Origin: Acetobacteraceae bacterium
Lineage (GTDB): Bacteria; Pseudomonadota; Alphaproteobacteria; Acetobacterales; Acetobacteraceae
NCBI GenBank assembly: GCA_022842185.1
Contig: JALHQB010000033.1
Span: 1 to 51,687 of the forward strand
Direction: 5' to 3'
DNA length: 51,687 nt
The number at the start of each line of letters is the position of its first letter. The first letter of the stretch is position 1. A program made the position numbers and the translations under genes. The notes beneath the pieces were generated by a model. The model searched no databases, was not told the DNA's origin, and worked only from the letters and a program-made list of their open reading frames with translations. Shown piece after piece: positions 38,954 through 47,756 of this stretch.

Positions 38954-39688
38954 TCAGGTCAGCATCTGTCCCCCATCGACGATGATGGTCTGCCCGGTCA
39001 CCCAGCGTGCGAGTGGAGAAGCCAGGAACAGCGCCACATCAGCCACTTCCTCTGGTTCACCCAGGCGGCCGAAGGGGATGCCCTTGAGGATGCGGTTGTA
39101 CAGCGCCGGGTCATCCGTGCGCCGCTTTTCCCAGGACCCGCCGGGAAACTCGATCGATCCAGGCGCGACGGCATTCACCCGGATGCCGTCCGGCGCATAC
39201 ATCGCCGCCTGCGATGCGGTGTAGTTGATCACCAGCGCCTTCACCGCCGCATAGGCCGGCGACCGCGTGGACGGCGCATAGCCCGAAATGGAGGTGGTGT
39301 TGACGATGCACCCCTTCGACGCGCGCAGATGCGCCAGCGCGGCATTGGACGCACGCACCGTTGCCATCACGTCCACGTCCAGTCCACGCTTCCAGGCTTC
39401 CTCGGTATCCGGCGCGCCGAAGCCGGATGCGTTGTTCACCAGCACGTCGATCCCGCCCAGCGTCTTTGCCGCGGCATCGACCCAGGACGCGACCTGCGCG
39501 GCATCGGCCAGGTCGGTCGCCTGGACATGTGCGATGCCCTCGGCGGTCAGCGGGGCCAGACCCTCCGCGCCTCGGGCGCAGACCGACACCTTCGCCCCGG
39601 CTTGCGCGAAGCCAAGGGCGATGGATCGCCCGATGCCGCGGCTTCCGCCAGCCACCAACACCCGCTTGCCCGTGAAATCGAAGCCCAT
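38954..39688 (-). CDS. Short-chain dehydrogenase/reductase
   Basis: 244 residues. Cofactor motif VLVAGGSRGIGRSIA, the NNASG structural motif, catalytic Ser in TTSISGYAP and YAAVK (Tyr and Lys), and the C-terminal end VTGQTIIVDGGQML. It is a classical SDR oxidoreductase of the FabG-like type. The substrate cannot be read from sequence. Divergent from a glycosyltransferase with 131 bp between. Confidence 0.93.
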   Translation of the reverse strand: MGFDFTGKRVLVAGGSRGIGRSIALGFAQAGAKVSVCARGAEGLAPLTAEGIAHVQATDLADAAQVASWVDAAAKTLGGIDVLVNNASGFGAPDTEEAWKRGLDVDVMATVRASNAALAHLRASKGCIVNTTSISGYAPSTRSPAYAAVKALVINYTASQAAMYAPDGIRVNAVAPGSIEFPGGSWEKRRTDDPALYNRILKGIPFGRLGEPEEVADVALFLASPLARWVTGQTIIVDGGQMLT

Positions 39689-39819
39689 CGGTCACCATCC
39701 CGTATCCTGATGGCGCCTATCCTGGCCCGCCGAAGCGCGACCGGCCAGACACCCCGGTTGCCCCACCGTCCGATTGTCGGCATTCACACCGCGGGGCGAG
39801 GCACAGGGAGACGATACGG

Positions 39820-41067
39820 GTGGTCCAGGCGTTGTTCCTTCACCAGAATTATCCGGGGCAATACCGGCACCTCGCGCCGCTGATCGCCAAGCGCCGCGGT
39901 GCGCGGGTCGTCGGCCTGGGCGAACGTGCGAACCAAGCCCCGCCTGGCCCACAGCACCTGCGCTACCCCACCCCGGAAGGTGCCGGGGAGAAGACGCATC
40001 GATACCTGCGCCCGGTCGAAGCCGCCGTACGCCGGGGCCAGGCCGTTGCCCGCGCCCTGACAGGGCTGAAGCAGAAGGGCTTCACCCCCGACATCATCTG
40101 CTGCCATCCCGGCTGGGGCGAAGGCCTGTATCTGCGCGACGTGTTTCCCGATGCGAAGCTGCTGCAATATTGTGAATTCTATTATCAATCTTCCGGCGGC
40201 GATGTCGGCTTCGACCCGGCGCAGGAGGTGACGCTCGACGAGACCGCCCGCGTCCGCACCTTGAACATGACGCAGTTGCAGTCGCTCGAAGCGACCGACT
40301 GGGCGGTGTCCCCGACGCTGTGGCAGCGCAGCCGGTATCCGGGTTTCATCCAGGCCAAGACTTCCGTGGTGCATGAAGGCGTGGACGCCAGTTTCGCCAC
40401 GCCCAATGGCGCGTCCCATGTGAAGCTGCCCGATGGCTTCATGGCGTCCAGGCAGGAGGAGATCGTCACCTTCGTCTCCCGCAACCTCGAACCCTATCGT
40501 GGATTCGACATCTTCATGCGCGCGCTGCCTGAGATCCTCGCGCGGCGTCCCAAGGCCCATGCGGTGATCGTGGGCGGCGAGGAGCGCGGCTATGGCCGCC
40601 TGCCGGTGGATGGAAAATCCTGGAAGGCGACGATGCTGGCGGAGGTTGGCGCAAAGCTCGACATGTCGCGCGTGCATTTCACCGGCCGCATTCCGCATGA
40701 TGGCCTGGTCGCCTTGTTCCGGCTGACCCGCGCGCATGTCTATTTCACCTACCCCTTCGTGCTGTCCTGGTCGCTGGTGGAAGCGATGGGGTGCGAGGCG
40801 CTCATCATCGGATCCGACACGGCCCCGCTGGCCGAGGTCATGGAGCATGAGAAGAACGGCATCTTGCTGCCGTTCTTCGACCATGCCCGCCTGGCCGATA
40901 CCGTGGTCGATGCGATCGCCAATCCCGACCGCTACCAGCCGCTGCGCAAGGCCGCGCGACGCACCATGCTGGAACGCTTCGACCTGCACGCCCAATGCCT
41001 GCCCAGGCAGGTGAAGCTGTTCGACGCCGTGCTGGAAGGCCGCCCTGGATCGGATGCAATACCATGA
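39820..41067 (+). CDS. GT4-family glycosyltransferase
   Basis: 415 residues from a GTG. N-terminus ALFLHQNYPGQYRHLAPLIA is a recognisable GT4 variant. The C-terminal nucleotide-sugar domain shows FVSRNLEPYRGFDIFMRALP, VHFTGRIPHDGLVALF, and the donor-binding SWSLVEAMGCEALIIGSD (E-x7-E region, with the second Glu in PLAEVMEHEKNGIL). It transfers a sugar to an unknown lipid or polysaccharide acceptor. The stop overlaps the asparaginase start by 4 bp; no other surface-sugar genes are near. Confidence 0.9.
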   Translation: MVQALFLHQNYPGQYRHLAPLIAKRRGARVVGLGERANQAPPGPQHLRYPTPEGAGEKTHRYLRPVEAAVRRGQAVARALTGLKQKGFTPDIICCHPGWGEGLYLRDVFPDAKLLQYCEFYYQSSGGDVGFDPAQEVTLDETARVRTLNMTQLQSLEATDWAVSPTLWQRSRYPGFIQAKTSVVHEGVDASFATPNGASHVKLPDGFMASRQEEIVTFVSRNLEPYRGFDIFMRALPEILARRPKAHAVIVGGEERGYGRLPVDGKSWKATMLAEVGAKLDMSRVHFTGRIPHDGLVALFRLTRAHVYFTYPFVLSWSLVEAMGCEALIIGSDTAPLAEVMEHEKNGILLPFFDHARLADTVVDAIANPDRYQPLRKAARRTMLERFDLHAQCLPRQVKLFDAVLEGRPGSDAIP

Positions 41068-42059
41068 CCTTCGTCCCGCTTGCTGAAATCCGCCGCGGCG
41101 GCATCCTTGAAAGCCTGCATCACGGCGTTGCCGTCGTCGCGGATGCCGATGGCCGCATCCTGCAATCCTGGGGCGATCCGGATTTCGTCACCTTCCCGCG
41201 ATCGTCGCTCAAGCCGTTCCAGGCGATTCCGCTTGTGGAGACGGGTGCGGCGGATGCGGCGGGCCTGACCGAAGAACATCTCGCCCTGGCCTGCGCGTCC
41301 CACAATGCGGAGGGATTCCAGGTTGCACTGGTGCGTGGTTGGCTGGACCGGCTGGGGTTTCGCGAATCAGATCTGGTCTGTGGTCCGGACATGCCACGCA
41401 GCCAGTCCGACCAGGCGGCGATCTGGCGGACTGGCGGCGATCGGTCGCGCATCTATCACAACTGCTCCGGCAAGCATTGCGGCTTCCTGACCCTGACGAA
41501 GCACCTCGGCGCGCCCGTCGCGTCCTACAATGACCCGGCGCACCCGGCGCAGCGCCTGTACCTCGAAGCCTTCTCCGAGCTGATCGGGCGGGACGCGGCG
41601 GCATTGCCGCGCGGCACCGATGGCTGCGGATTGCCGGCGGTCGCGCTGCCGATGGCGGTGATGGCGAAGGCGGCCGCGCGCTGGGCGGCGGCGAAGGTCG
41701 CGACGGATGCCCGTCGCACCGCCATTCGCCGCCTGCAATCGGCCATCCGGGCCTATCCGGACCATCTGTCCGGCCGCGATTCCGCCACGGGGAAGATCGT
41801 GCGCGCCACACAGGGGCGCGTGCTGCTCAAGGGAGGCGCCGAGGGCTTCGTCATCGGCTTCGTGCCCGAGCAGGGGCTCGGCATTGCGGTGAAATTCGCC
41901 GATGGCGCGTCGCGCGCGAAGATGGGCGTGTTTGCGGCGCTGCTGGGCCGGCTTGGGCTGGCCGATGCCGCCGACAGCCTGGCGCAGGCGGTCGAGGGTG
42001 ACATTCGCGACAGCAACGGCAATCCCGTCGGCGATGTTCGCGTGACCCTGCCGGCATAG
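41064..42059 (+). CDS. ReAV-type (class 3) L-asparaginase
   Basis: 331 residues. Motifs match the Rhizobium etli inducible enzyme: FPRSSLKPFQA (Ser47/48 and Lys50, the nucleophile region), ASHNAEG, NCSGKHCGFL and TDGCGLP. Cys134, Lys137 and Cys188 correspond to the unusual Cys-Lys-Cys zinc site of ReAV. It hydrolyses asparagine to aspartate and ammonia in the cytoplasm, unrelated in fold to EcAI/EcAII. ATG overlaps the glycosyltransferase stop (ATGA). Its end is followed 44 bp later by a bipartite hairpin repeat. Confidence 0.92.
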   Translation: MTFVPLAEIRRGGILESLHHGVAVVADADGRILQSWGDPDFVTFPRSSLKPFQAIPLVETGAADAAGLTEEHLALACASHNAEGFQVALVRGWLDRLGFRESDLVCGPDMPRSQSDQAAIWRTGGDRSRIYHNCSGKHCGFLTLTKHLGAPVASYNDPAHPAQRLYLEAFSELIGRDAAALPRGTDGCGLPAVALPMAVMAKAAARWAAAKVATDARRTAIRRLQSAIRAYPDHLSGRDSATGKIVRATQGRVLLKGGAEGFVIGFVPEQGLGIAVKFADGASRAKMGVFAALLGRLGLADAADSLAQAVEGDIRDSNGNPVGDVRVTLPA

Positions 42060-42102
42060 ATCGCGGGCACCCCTCCCGCATCGGGCACCACTTGATCGCG
42101 GT

Positions 42103-42156
42103 CCAGGAGGCCGTCGCCTCCTGGCGGGGTGGTCTGGAGGGGCAGCGCCCCTCCAG
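42103..42156. repeat. Bipartite hairpin repeat, copy D
   Basis: Stem 1: CCAGGAGGC (42103-42111) with GCCTCCTGG (42116-42124), loop CGTC. Linker CGGGGTGGT. Stem 2: CTGGAGGGGC (42134-42143) with its perfect complement (42147-42156), loop AGC. It fills the 100-bp gap between two convergent genes and probably ends both transcripts. It is a single copy with no inverted partner visible. Confidence 0.88.
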
Positions 42157-42159
42157 GAT

Positions 42160-43257
42160 TCAGCCCGCGGACAGAATCCGCCTGAACAACGGCACCGCAG
42201 CCGCCAGATCGGCCACCGCCACGCATTCGCGCGGCGTATGGGCCGACCCGATGCCGCCCGGCCCGAGCACCATGCAGGGCGCCAGCTCCTGCAACTCGCT
42301 GGCATCGGTGCCGTAGGGTGCCGTTCTCGCCGGGGCGCCGGTCGCGGAAACACCCAGCGCGATCAGCGGATGGTCGGCCGGCAATTCCGGCGGTGTGCCC
42401 TCGCGCTTTTCCGTCAGAGTCACGCCGGCGCGCGCGGCGGCATCCTTCACCGCCGCCTCGATGCCCGAATAATCGACGCTGCGGCTGCGGCGGAACTTGA
42501 TGCGTACCGTGGCCTTGGCGACGGTGACATTCACCGCCGTGCCGTGATTGTCGACGATCAGGTTGAAGTCCGAAAACGGCGGATCATACGCCGCATCGTG
42601 GAAGGCGGGGTCGTGGAGCAGGCGTTCGAACACCGTCTTCATCTCGGCCATGAACGGGATCAGCGCCCAATTCGCATTCACACCCTGCCCGGTGGACGAA
42701 TGCGCCTGCACTCCGGACGCGACCGCCGTGTATTCGATATGGCTGCGATGGCCGCGCACGGGTGCGAGGCCGGTCGGTTCGGCCACCACGATGCCGCGCA
42801 GCCCCAGGGACCGCGCGTAGTCCGACGCAGCCACGGCCCGTGCGCCTTGCTTGCTGGTTTCCTCGTCCGTCGTCAGCAGCAGCGTGACCGGCACATCCGC
42901 CGGCATCCCGCGGGCCGCCACGATGCAGGCCGCGACCGGCCCCTTCATGTCCACGCTGCCCAGCCCGTGCAACACGCCGTCAGCGATGCGCGGCGTCCAG
43001 GGCGGGTCGGTCCATCCGGTGTCCGGCACTGTGTCCATATGGCCGGACAGGGCATAGCCGCCGGGTGGGCCGCGATGGGCGATGAGCACGCGCTTCGCCA
43101 CGCCGTTCGCATCGGCATAATCCACGCGCTGCACTTCGAAGCTGGCCAGCTCCGCTTCGATACGGTCTGCAACCGGAAGGTTCGAGACGGAGGAACGGCT
43201 GTCGATCGCCACCAGGTCGGCGGCAAGGCGGAGAACGGCGTCGGTATCATCGGTCAT
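42160..43257 (-). CDS. M20-family deacylase/peptidase (ArgE/DapE-like)
   Basis: 365 residues from the ATG at 43257. Metal ligands and catalytic residues of the family are in place: SGHMDTVP (His and catalytic Asp), GSVDMKG (bridging Asp), TTDEETSKQG (catalytic Glu-Glu), VAEPTGLAPV and SAHTPRE (final His). The dimerisation domain has GVQAHSSTG. It removes an acyl group or cleaves an amide from an N-substituted amino acid using two zinc ions; the true substrate (acetylornithine, succinyl-DAP or a peptide) is uncertain. Divergent from the threonine-synthase-like gene by 53 bp. Confidence 0.9.
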   Translation of the reverse strand: MTDDTDAVLRLAADLVAIDSRSSVSNLPVADRIEAELASFEVQRVDYADANGVAKRVLIAHRGPPGGYALSGHMDTVPDTGWTDPPWTPRIADGVLHGLGSVDMKGPVAACIVAARGMPADVPVTLLLTTDEETSKQGARAVAASDYARSLGLRGIVVAEPTGLAPVRGHRSHIEYTAVASGVQAHSSTGQGVNANWALIPFMAEMKTVFERLLHDPAFHDAAYDPPFSDFNLIVDNHGTAVNVTVAKATVRIKFRRSRSVDYSGIEAAVKDAAARAGVTLTEKREGTPPELPADHPLIALGVSATGAPARTAPYGTDASELQELAPCMVLGPGGIGSAHTPRECVAVADLAAAVPLFRRILSAG

Positions 43258-43310
43258 GGCATGCACCATCCCTTGCCGTCGGCGCGCGGGCAAGCGAGGC
43301 TCCGCCCATC

Positions 43311-44435
43311 ATGACCGACATCGCCTATCTCGACCCCCGCACGGGGCGCACCTATCCGCTCGACACGCCGCGCTGGTGCGGGGATGGCCAGGCACCGCTG
43401 ATGCTGACGCCGCTGCCCGGCATCACCCGCGACGCGATCCGTACCGAGGATCGTTCCATCTGGCGCTACGCCGCGGCCCTGCCCTTCATTCCCGACGACC
43501 CGATCAGCATGGGGGAGGGCTGCACGCCGCTGGTCCCGCGCGTGATCGCCGGCGCTGCGGCACTGCTGAAATGCGAATGGTTCATGCCGACGGGGTCGTT
43601 CAAGGACCGCGGCGCGTCGGTGATGCTGTCGCTGCTGCGCGCGCAGGGCATCAACGACGTGCTCGAGGATTCGTCGGGCAATGGCGGCGCGGCCGTGTCG
43701 GCCTATGCCGCCGCCGGCGGGATGAACGCTACGATCTTCGTGCCCGCCAGCACATCGCCCGCCAAGACCGTGCAGTCCCGCGCGGCAGGCGCCGCGATCC
43801 AGTTGATCCCCGGCACGCGGCAGGATTGTGCCGACGCGGCCCTCGCTGAATCGGCGCGCCTGTTCTACGCCAGCCACAACTGGCATCCCTTCTTCCTGCA
43901 CGGCACCAAGACGCTCGCCTACGAATTGTGGGAAGACCTTGGCTTCGTCGCGCCCGACAACGTCATCGTGCCCTGTGGCGCGGGGTCCAACGTGCTTGGC
44001 TGTGGCATCGGCTTCGCGGAACTGCTGCGCGCGGGGGAGATCGAGCGACTGCCTCGCATCTTCGCCGCCCAGCCGGCCAACTGCGCGCCGATCGCGCGCG
44101 CCTTCCTGGGCGAAGCACCGGTCCCTGCGCAGCCCACCATCGCCGAAGGCACCGCGATCGCGCAGCCCCTGCGGACATTGGAAGTGAACCAGGTGCTAAC
44201 CGACAGCCGGGGCGGCGCGGTGATGCTGACCGAGGAGGAGATCGCGGCCTCGACTCTGGAACTGGCGCGGACCGGCATCTATGTCGAACCGACCTGCGCC
44301 CAGGCGGCAGCGGCCTTCGCGCGGCTGCTGGCGGCCGGGACGATCCGTGCCGATGAGACGACGGTGGTGGTGCTGACCGGCACCGGGCTGAAATCCACGC
44401 CGCGCATCGCGGAGATGCTGGGCGTCGCCATCTGA
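43311..44435 (+). CDS. Threonine-synthase-like PLP enzyme
   Basis: 374 residues. TGSFKDRGASVML carries the PLP Lys98, EDSSGNGGAAVSAYAAAGG the phosphate/carboxylate loop, and PCGAGSNVLG the PLP-phosphate-binding Gly-rich loop; GTGLKSTPRI is at the C-terminus. These place it in fold-type II beside threonine synthase and threonine/diaminopropionate lyases. The domain order fits threonine synthase, but no hom or thrB gene is near, so a beta-elimination role is possible. The remnant at 44439 begins 3 bp after its stop. Confidence 0.85.
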   Translation: MTDIAYLDPRTGRTYPLDTPRWCGDGQAPLMLTPLPGITRDAIRTEDRSIWRYAAALPFIPDDPISMGEGCTPLVPRVIAGAAALLKCEWFMPTGSFKDRGASVMLSLLRAQGINDVLEDSSGNGGAAVSAYAAAGGMNATIFVPASTSPAKTVQSRAAGAAIQLIPGTRQDCADAALAESARLFYASHNWHPFFLHGTKTLAYELWEDLGFVAPDNVIVPCGAGSNVLGCGIGFAELLRAGEIERLPRIFAAQPANCAPIARAFLGEAPVPAQPTIAEGTAIAQPLRTLEVNQVLTDSRGGAVMLTEEEIAASTLELARTGIYVEPTCAQAAAAFARLLAAGTIRADETTVVVLTGTGLKSTPRIAEMLGVAI

Positions 44436-44438
44436 TCG

Positions 44439-44594
44439 ATGACGCACGAGGCGAGGCTCGCAGCCATCTTCCGACTCGACGACGAAGGCTGGGCGCGCTT
44501 CGCGCTCCTGCCTCTCATCGCCCTGGTGGAGTGGAGCCGCCTCTGCATCGGGCTTGGTGGCTGGCGCTGCAGGTCTTGCTGCACCAGGACATGA
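44439..44594 (+). pseudogene. Remnant of a DUF6653-like membrane gene
   Basis: A 51-codon frame beginning MTHEARLAAIFRLDDEGWAR and continuing FALLPLIALVEWSRLCIG. This resembles the start of DUF6653-type small membrane proteins, as I recall them, but the usual stretch after W-x-R (HANPWSVWTR-like) is missing. After CIGL the expected hydrophobic continuation (WWLALQVLL) lies in another frame. Together this suggests an internal deletion plus a frameshift. The assignment rests on memory of the family, so it is tentative. It may instead be a small real membrane peptide. Confidence 0.35.
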
Positions 44595-44607
44595 CGAAGG
44601 AATGCCC

Positions 44608-46107
44608 ATGACGCCCCGCATCGCCCTCCTGGGCTTCTCCATCGAATGCAACCGCTTCGCGCCCGTCGCGACGCGCCCGGATTTCACCGGCCGCTGCTGG
44701 CTGGAAGGGGAGGCGATCCTCACCGATGCCCGCAGCGCTGCGCCCCGCGCGCTGGCTGAAATGCCCGGCTTCGTCGCCGACATGGATGCTGCCGGGCCCT
44801 GGCAGCCGGCGCCGATCCTGCTCGCCATGGCCGAACCGAACGGCCCGGTCGATGCCGCCGTCTTCGCCGCCATGATGGCGACATGGCGCGCCGGGCTGGA
44901 ATCGGCAAAAGGCCAGGTGGACGGCGTCTATGCCGTGATGCACGGCGCCGGCCTGACCACCGACGACCACGACCCGGAAGGCACCATCCAGGCCATGGTG
45001 CGCGAGGTCCTGGGCGACATCCCCTTCGTCGCATCCTACGACCTGCACGCCAATGTCTCCGACCGCATGGTGCAGACGGTGGACGCCTTCATCGGTTATC
45101 GCACCAATCCGCATCTGGACATGCGCGAACGCGGCGCGGAATCGGCGCAGGTGCTGCGCCGCCTGTTGGCTGGCGAACGCTTCCACCGCGGCCATCGCCG
45201 CCTGCCCATCGTCTCGCCGCAGACCGCGCTGCTGACGGCCCAAGGCCCCTATGCCGAGGTGATCGACCTGGGCCAGGACATCGCCGCGCAGGACCCGCGC
45301 ATCGTGAATGTCTCCGTCATGGCGGGCTTCTCCTATGCCGACACGCCATTCAACGGTTTCTCGGTCATCGTCACGGCGACGGAGCAGGACGCCGCCGAAG
45401 CCCTTGCGCAGCGGCTTGCGGAGGAAGCCTGGGCGCGCCGGTCGCGCTTCGTGGCGAACCTGACATCGCTGGACGACGCCGTGCGGCGCGCCAAGGACAG
45501 CGCCATCCCGCTCGCCTTCGCCGATGTCGCCGACAACCCCGGCGGCGGTGGGTCCGGCAATACGGTCTGGATCCTGGAAGCCTTCCACAAGGCGGGCGTG
45601 GACAACGCGCTGCTGGGCATGCTGCTCGATGCGCCGCTGGCCATCGAAGCGCATGCGCTCGGCGTCGGCGCCCGCTTCACCGCGCGCTTCAACCGCGACA
45701 CCGGCGATGACCCGTTCAGCCGGCCGTTCGAAGCGGAGGCCACGGTGCGCGCCGTGTCCGACGGCAACGTCACCGGCCGGCGCGGCATCTATCGCGGCAC
45801 AGCGATGACGCTGGGTCGCACCGTCTGCCTACAGGTCGGCGGCATCGCCGTGGTCGTGACCGAGGGCCGCGCGCAATGCGCCGACCCGGTCTTCTTCGAA
45901 CATCTCGGCCTGGACATCGGCGCTGCCCGCGCCGTGGTGGTGAAGTCCCGCGGCCATTTCCGGGGCGGCTTCGACGAATTCTTCGCCCATGACCAGGTTG
46001 TCGAGGTGGATTGCCCCGGTCTCACCTCTCCCATCTTGACCCGTTTCGACTGGCAGAACCTGCCCCGGCCGGTCCTGCCCATCGACGCGGAGGCGCGCTG
46101 GCCGTAA
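44608..46107 (+). CDS. M81-family metallopeptidase (MlrC-like)
   Basis: 499 residues; the ATG at 44608 is favoured over 44602 because GAAGGA lies 6 bases upstream of it. Family blocks: IALLGFSIECNRFAP, GVYAVMHGAGLT, FVASYDLHANVSDRMV (zinc-binding Asp/His), YRTNPHLDMRERG, ADVADNPGGGGSGNT, and the C-terminal VVVKSRGHFRGGF. MlrC of sphingomonads finishes microcystin degradation, but most homologues in soil and plant-associated bacteria have unknown amide or amino-acid substrates. It is probably co-expressed with the D-threonine-aldolase-like gene. Confidence 0.9.
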   Translation: MTPRIALLGFSIECNRFAPVATRPDFTGRCWLEGEAILTDARSAAPRALAEMPGFVADMDAAGPWQPAPILLAMAEPNGPVDAAVFAAMMATWRAGLESAKGQVDGVYAVMHGAGLTTDDHDPEGTIQAMVREVLGDIPFVASYDLHANVSDRMVQTVDAFIGYRTNPHLDMRERGAESAQVLRRLLAGERFHRGHRRLPIVSPQTALLTAQGPYAEVIDLGQDIAAQDPRIVNVSVMAGFSYADTPFNGFSVIVTATEQDAAEALAQRLAEEAWARRSRFVANLTSLDDAVRRAKDSAIPLAFADVADNPGGGGSGNTVWILEAFHKAGVDNALLGMLLDAPLAIEAHALGVGARFTARFNRDTGDDPFSRPFEAEATVRAVSDGNVTGRRGIYRGTAMTLGRTVCLQVGGIAVVVTEGRAQCADPVFFEHLGLDIGAARAVVVKSRGHFRGGFDEFFAHDQVVEVDCPGLTSPILTRFDWQNLPRPVLPIDAEARWP

Positions 46108-46139
46108 TCCTGGTGGCGACCAATCCTGGGAGACGCCCC

Positions 46140-46598
46140 GTGCGCCGCCGCCTTCTTGCCTTGACGCTGCTCGTGATCCTGCCTTTCGAGGCGGTGGCCA
46201 ACCAAGCCTTCTGCGCCGCGCTGCAGGGGCTGGCCTCCGCTGCCCAAAGCCGCTTCGACTGGCTACCCAATACCGGGCGGAACGTGCCCGGTTCGATCGA
46301 GGAACGTCGCGGGGTCGTGCAATCCTCCAGCGGCCAGCCGCATGGAATCTATTACGCCGTGATGGTCCGCCATGACCCGCGCCAGCAGCCCAACCCGGTG
46401 CGCGAGCGTTTTGCCGCCCTGCAGCGGGAGATCGGGCACTGCCTGCCCGACGCCTCCTTCCTCGGGCTGACGGAAGGCCAGGGTGGCGCGCAGGCGAATT
46501 GGCAGACGCAATATGCCCGGATCGGGCTGCGCCGGGCCGATGGCGGCGGCGAAGTGCCGGACGCGATGGTCGAACTCTCCGTCGCGTCCCGTTGGTAA
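46140..46598 (+). CDS. Exported protein of unknown function
   Basis: 152 residues from a GTG with GGGAGA upstream. A signal peptide (MRRRLLALTLLVILPFEAVA) is followed by NQAFCAALQGLASAAQ. There are two Cys (in AFCAAL and GHCLPDA), likely a disulfide, and a central YYAVMVRHDPRQQPNPVRER. No domain recognised. It sits between the M81 gene (32 bp) and the D-TA-like gene (12 bp) on the same strand. Confidence 0.65.
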   Translation: MRRRLLALTLLVILPFEAVANQAFCAALQGLASAAQSRFDWLPNTGRNVPGSIEERRGVVQSSSGQPHGIYYAVMVRHDPRQQPNPVRERFAALQREIGHCLPDASFLGLTEGQGGAQANWQTQYARIGLRRADGGGEVPDAMVELSVASRW

Positions 46599-46610
46599 GG
46601 CTGCCGCGCC

Positions 46611-47717
46611 ATGACACTCGATGACCTGCCCACGCCCTGCCTGGTGCTCGACCTGGGCATCCTGAAGGCCAATCTCGCACGCATGCAGGCGGCGGTGGCG
46701 CGGCATCCGGGGCTGGTGCTGCGGCCGCACATGAAGACGGCAAAGTCGATCGCGGTCGCGGATCTCGCGGCACCAGGCAAAGGCCCGATCACCGTCAGCA
46801 CGGTGGCGGAGGCGCGGTACTTCGCCGACGGTGGCTTCCAGGACCAGATCTATGCCGTCGGCATCACGCCCGCGAAGCTCGATGCCATCGCCGCTTTGAA
46901 CGCGCAGGGCGCCGATGTGAAGGTCATCACCGATGACGCCGACGTCGCCGCCGCCATCGCCGCGCATGGCGGCCCCCTGCGCGCCCTGGTCGAGGTCGAT
47001 TGCGGCGAGGGCCGCGGCGGCGTCACGCCGGACGGCACCCTGCTGACGGAAATCGCCGGCAGGCTCGGTGCCCGCTGCGTCGGCGTGATGACGCACGCCG
47101 GCCATTCCTATGCCGAACGCAGCACCGAAGGCGTCGCGGCCGTCGCGGAGGCCGAACATCGCGGCGCCGTCCTCGCCGCGGAACGCCTCCGTGCGATGGG
47201 CACGCCGGTCGAGGTCGTGTCGCTTGGGTCATCGCCGACGGCGCTGTATGGGCGGGACATGTCCGGCATCACCGACATCCGCGCCGGGGTCTACATGTTC
47301 GGCGACCTGTTCCAAGGGCAGATCGGCACCCACGCGATGGCGGATATCGCGGTGACCGTGCTGGCCGCGGTGACCGGCCGCAAGCCGGACCGCAACGCGG
47401 TGCTGGTCGATGCCGGCGCCATCGCGCTGTCCAAGGATCGTTCGACCGAAAAGGCGCCCAAGGATTACGGCTTCGGGCTGGTGCTGGACCTCGATGGCAA
47501 GCCGTCCCTTGGCGAAGCCATCGTCGCCCGCACCCACCAGGAACATGGTGAGGTGCGCGGCGATGGCCCGCTGCCCTTCGATCGCCTGCCGATCGGCGCG
47601 CTGGTGCGGGTTGCGCCCAACCACACCTGCCTGACGGTGGCGGCGCATGACCGGTACCATGTCGTCGATGGCGGGCGGGCGGTGATCGCGACCTGGGACC
47701 GCGTCAACGGTTGGTGA
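46611..47717 (+). CDS. D-threonine aldolase / D-serine dehydratase-like PLP enzyme
   Basis: 368 residues. The alanine-racemase-type barrel binds PLP at Lys42 in RPHMKTAKS. MTHAGHSYAERS and VSLGSSPTAL are family blocks. The C-terminal domain has PNHTCLTVAAHD, where His and Cys bind the divalent metal used by D-TA and by eukaryotic-type D-serine dehydratase. It cleaves or dehydrates D-3-hydroxyamino acids, for example D-threonine to glycine and acetaldehyde. It is the last gene of the run starting at the threonine-synthase-like gene. Confidence 0.88.
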   Translation: MTLDDLPTPCLVLDLGILKANLARMQAAVARHPGLVLRPHMKTAKSIAVADLAAPGKGPITVSTVAEARYFADGGFQDQIYAVGITPAKLDAIAALNAQGADVKVITDDADVAAAIAAHGGPLRALVEVDCGEGRGGVTPDGTLLTEIAGRLGARCVGVMTHAGHSYAERSTEGVAAVAEAEHRGAVLAAERLRAMGTPVEVVSLGSSPTALYGRDMSGITDIRAGVYMFGDLFQGQIGTHAMADIAVTVLAAVTGRKPDRNAVLVDAGAIALSKDRSTEKAPKDYGFGLVLDLDGKPSLGEAIVARTHQEHGEVRGDGPLPFDRLPIGALVRVAPNHTCLTVAAHDRYHVVDGGRAVIATWDRVNGW

Positions 47718-47756
47718 CGGCCTTGGTCGGGGATCGGCGCGGCATGAACCGCTGGT

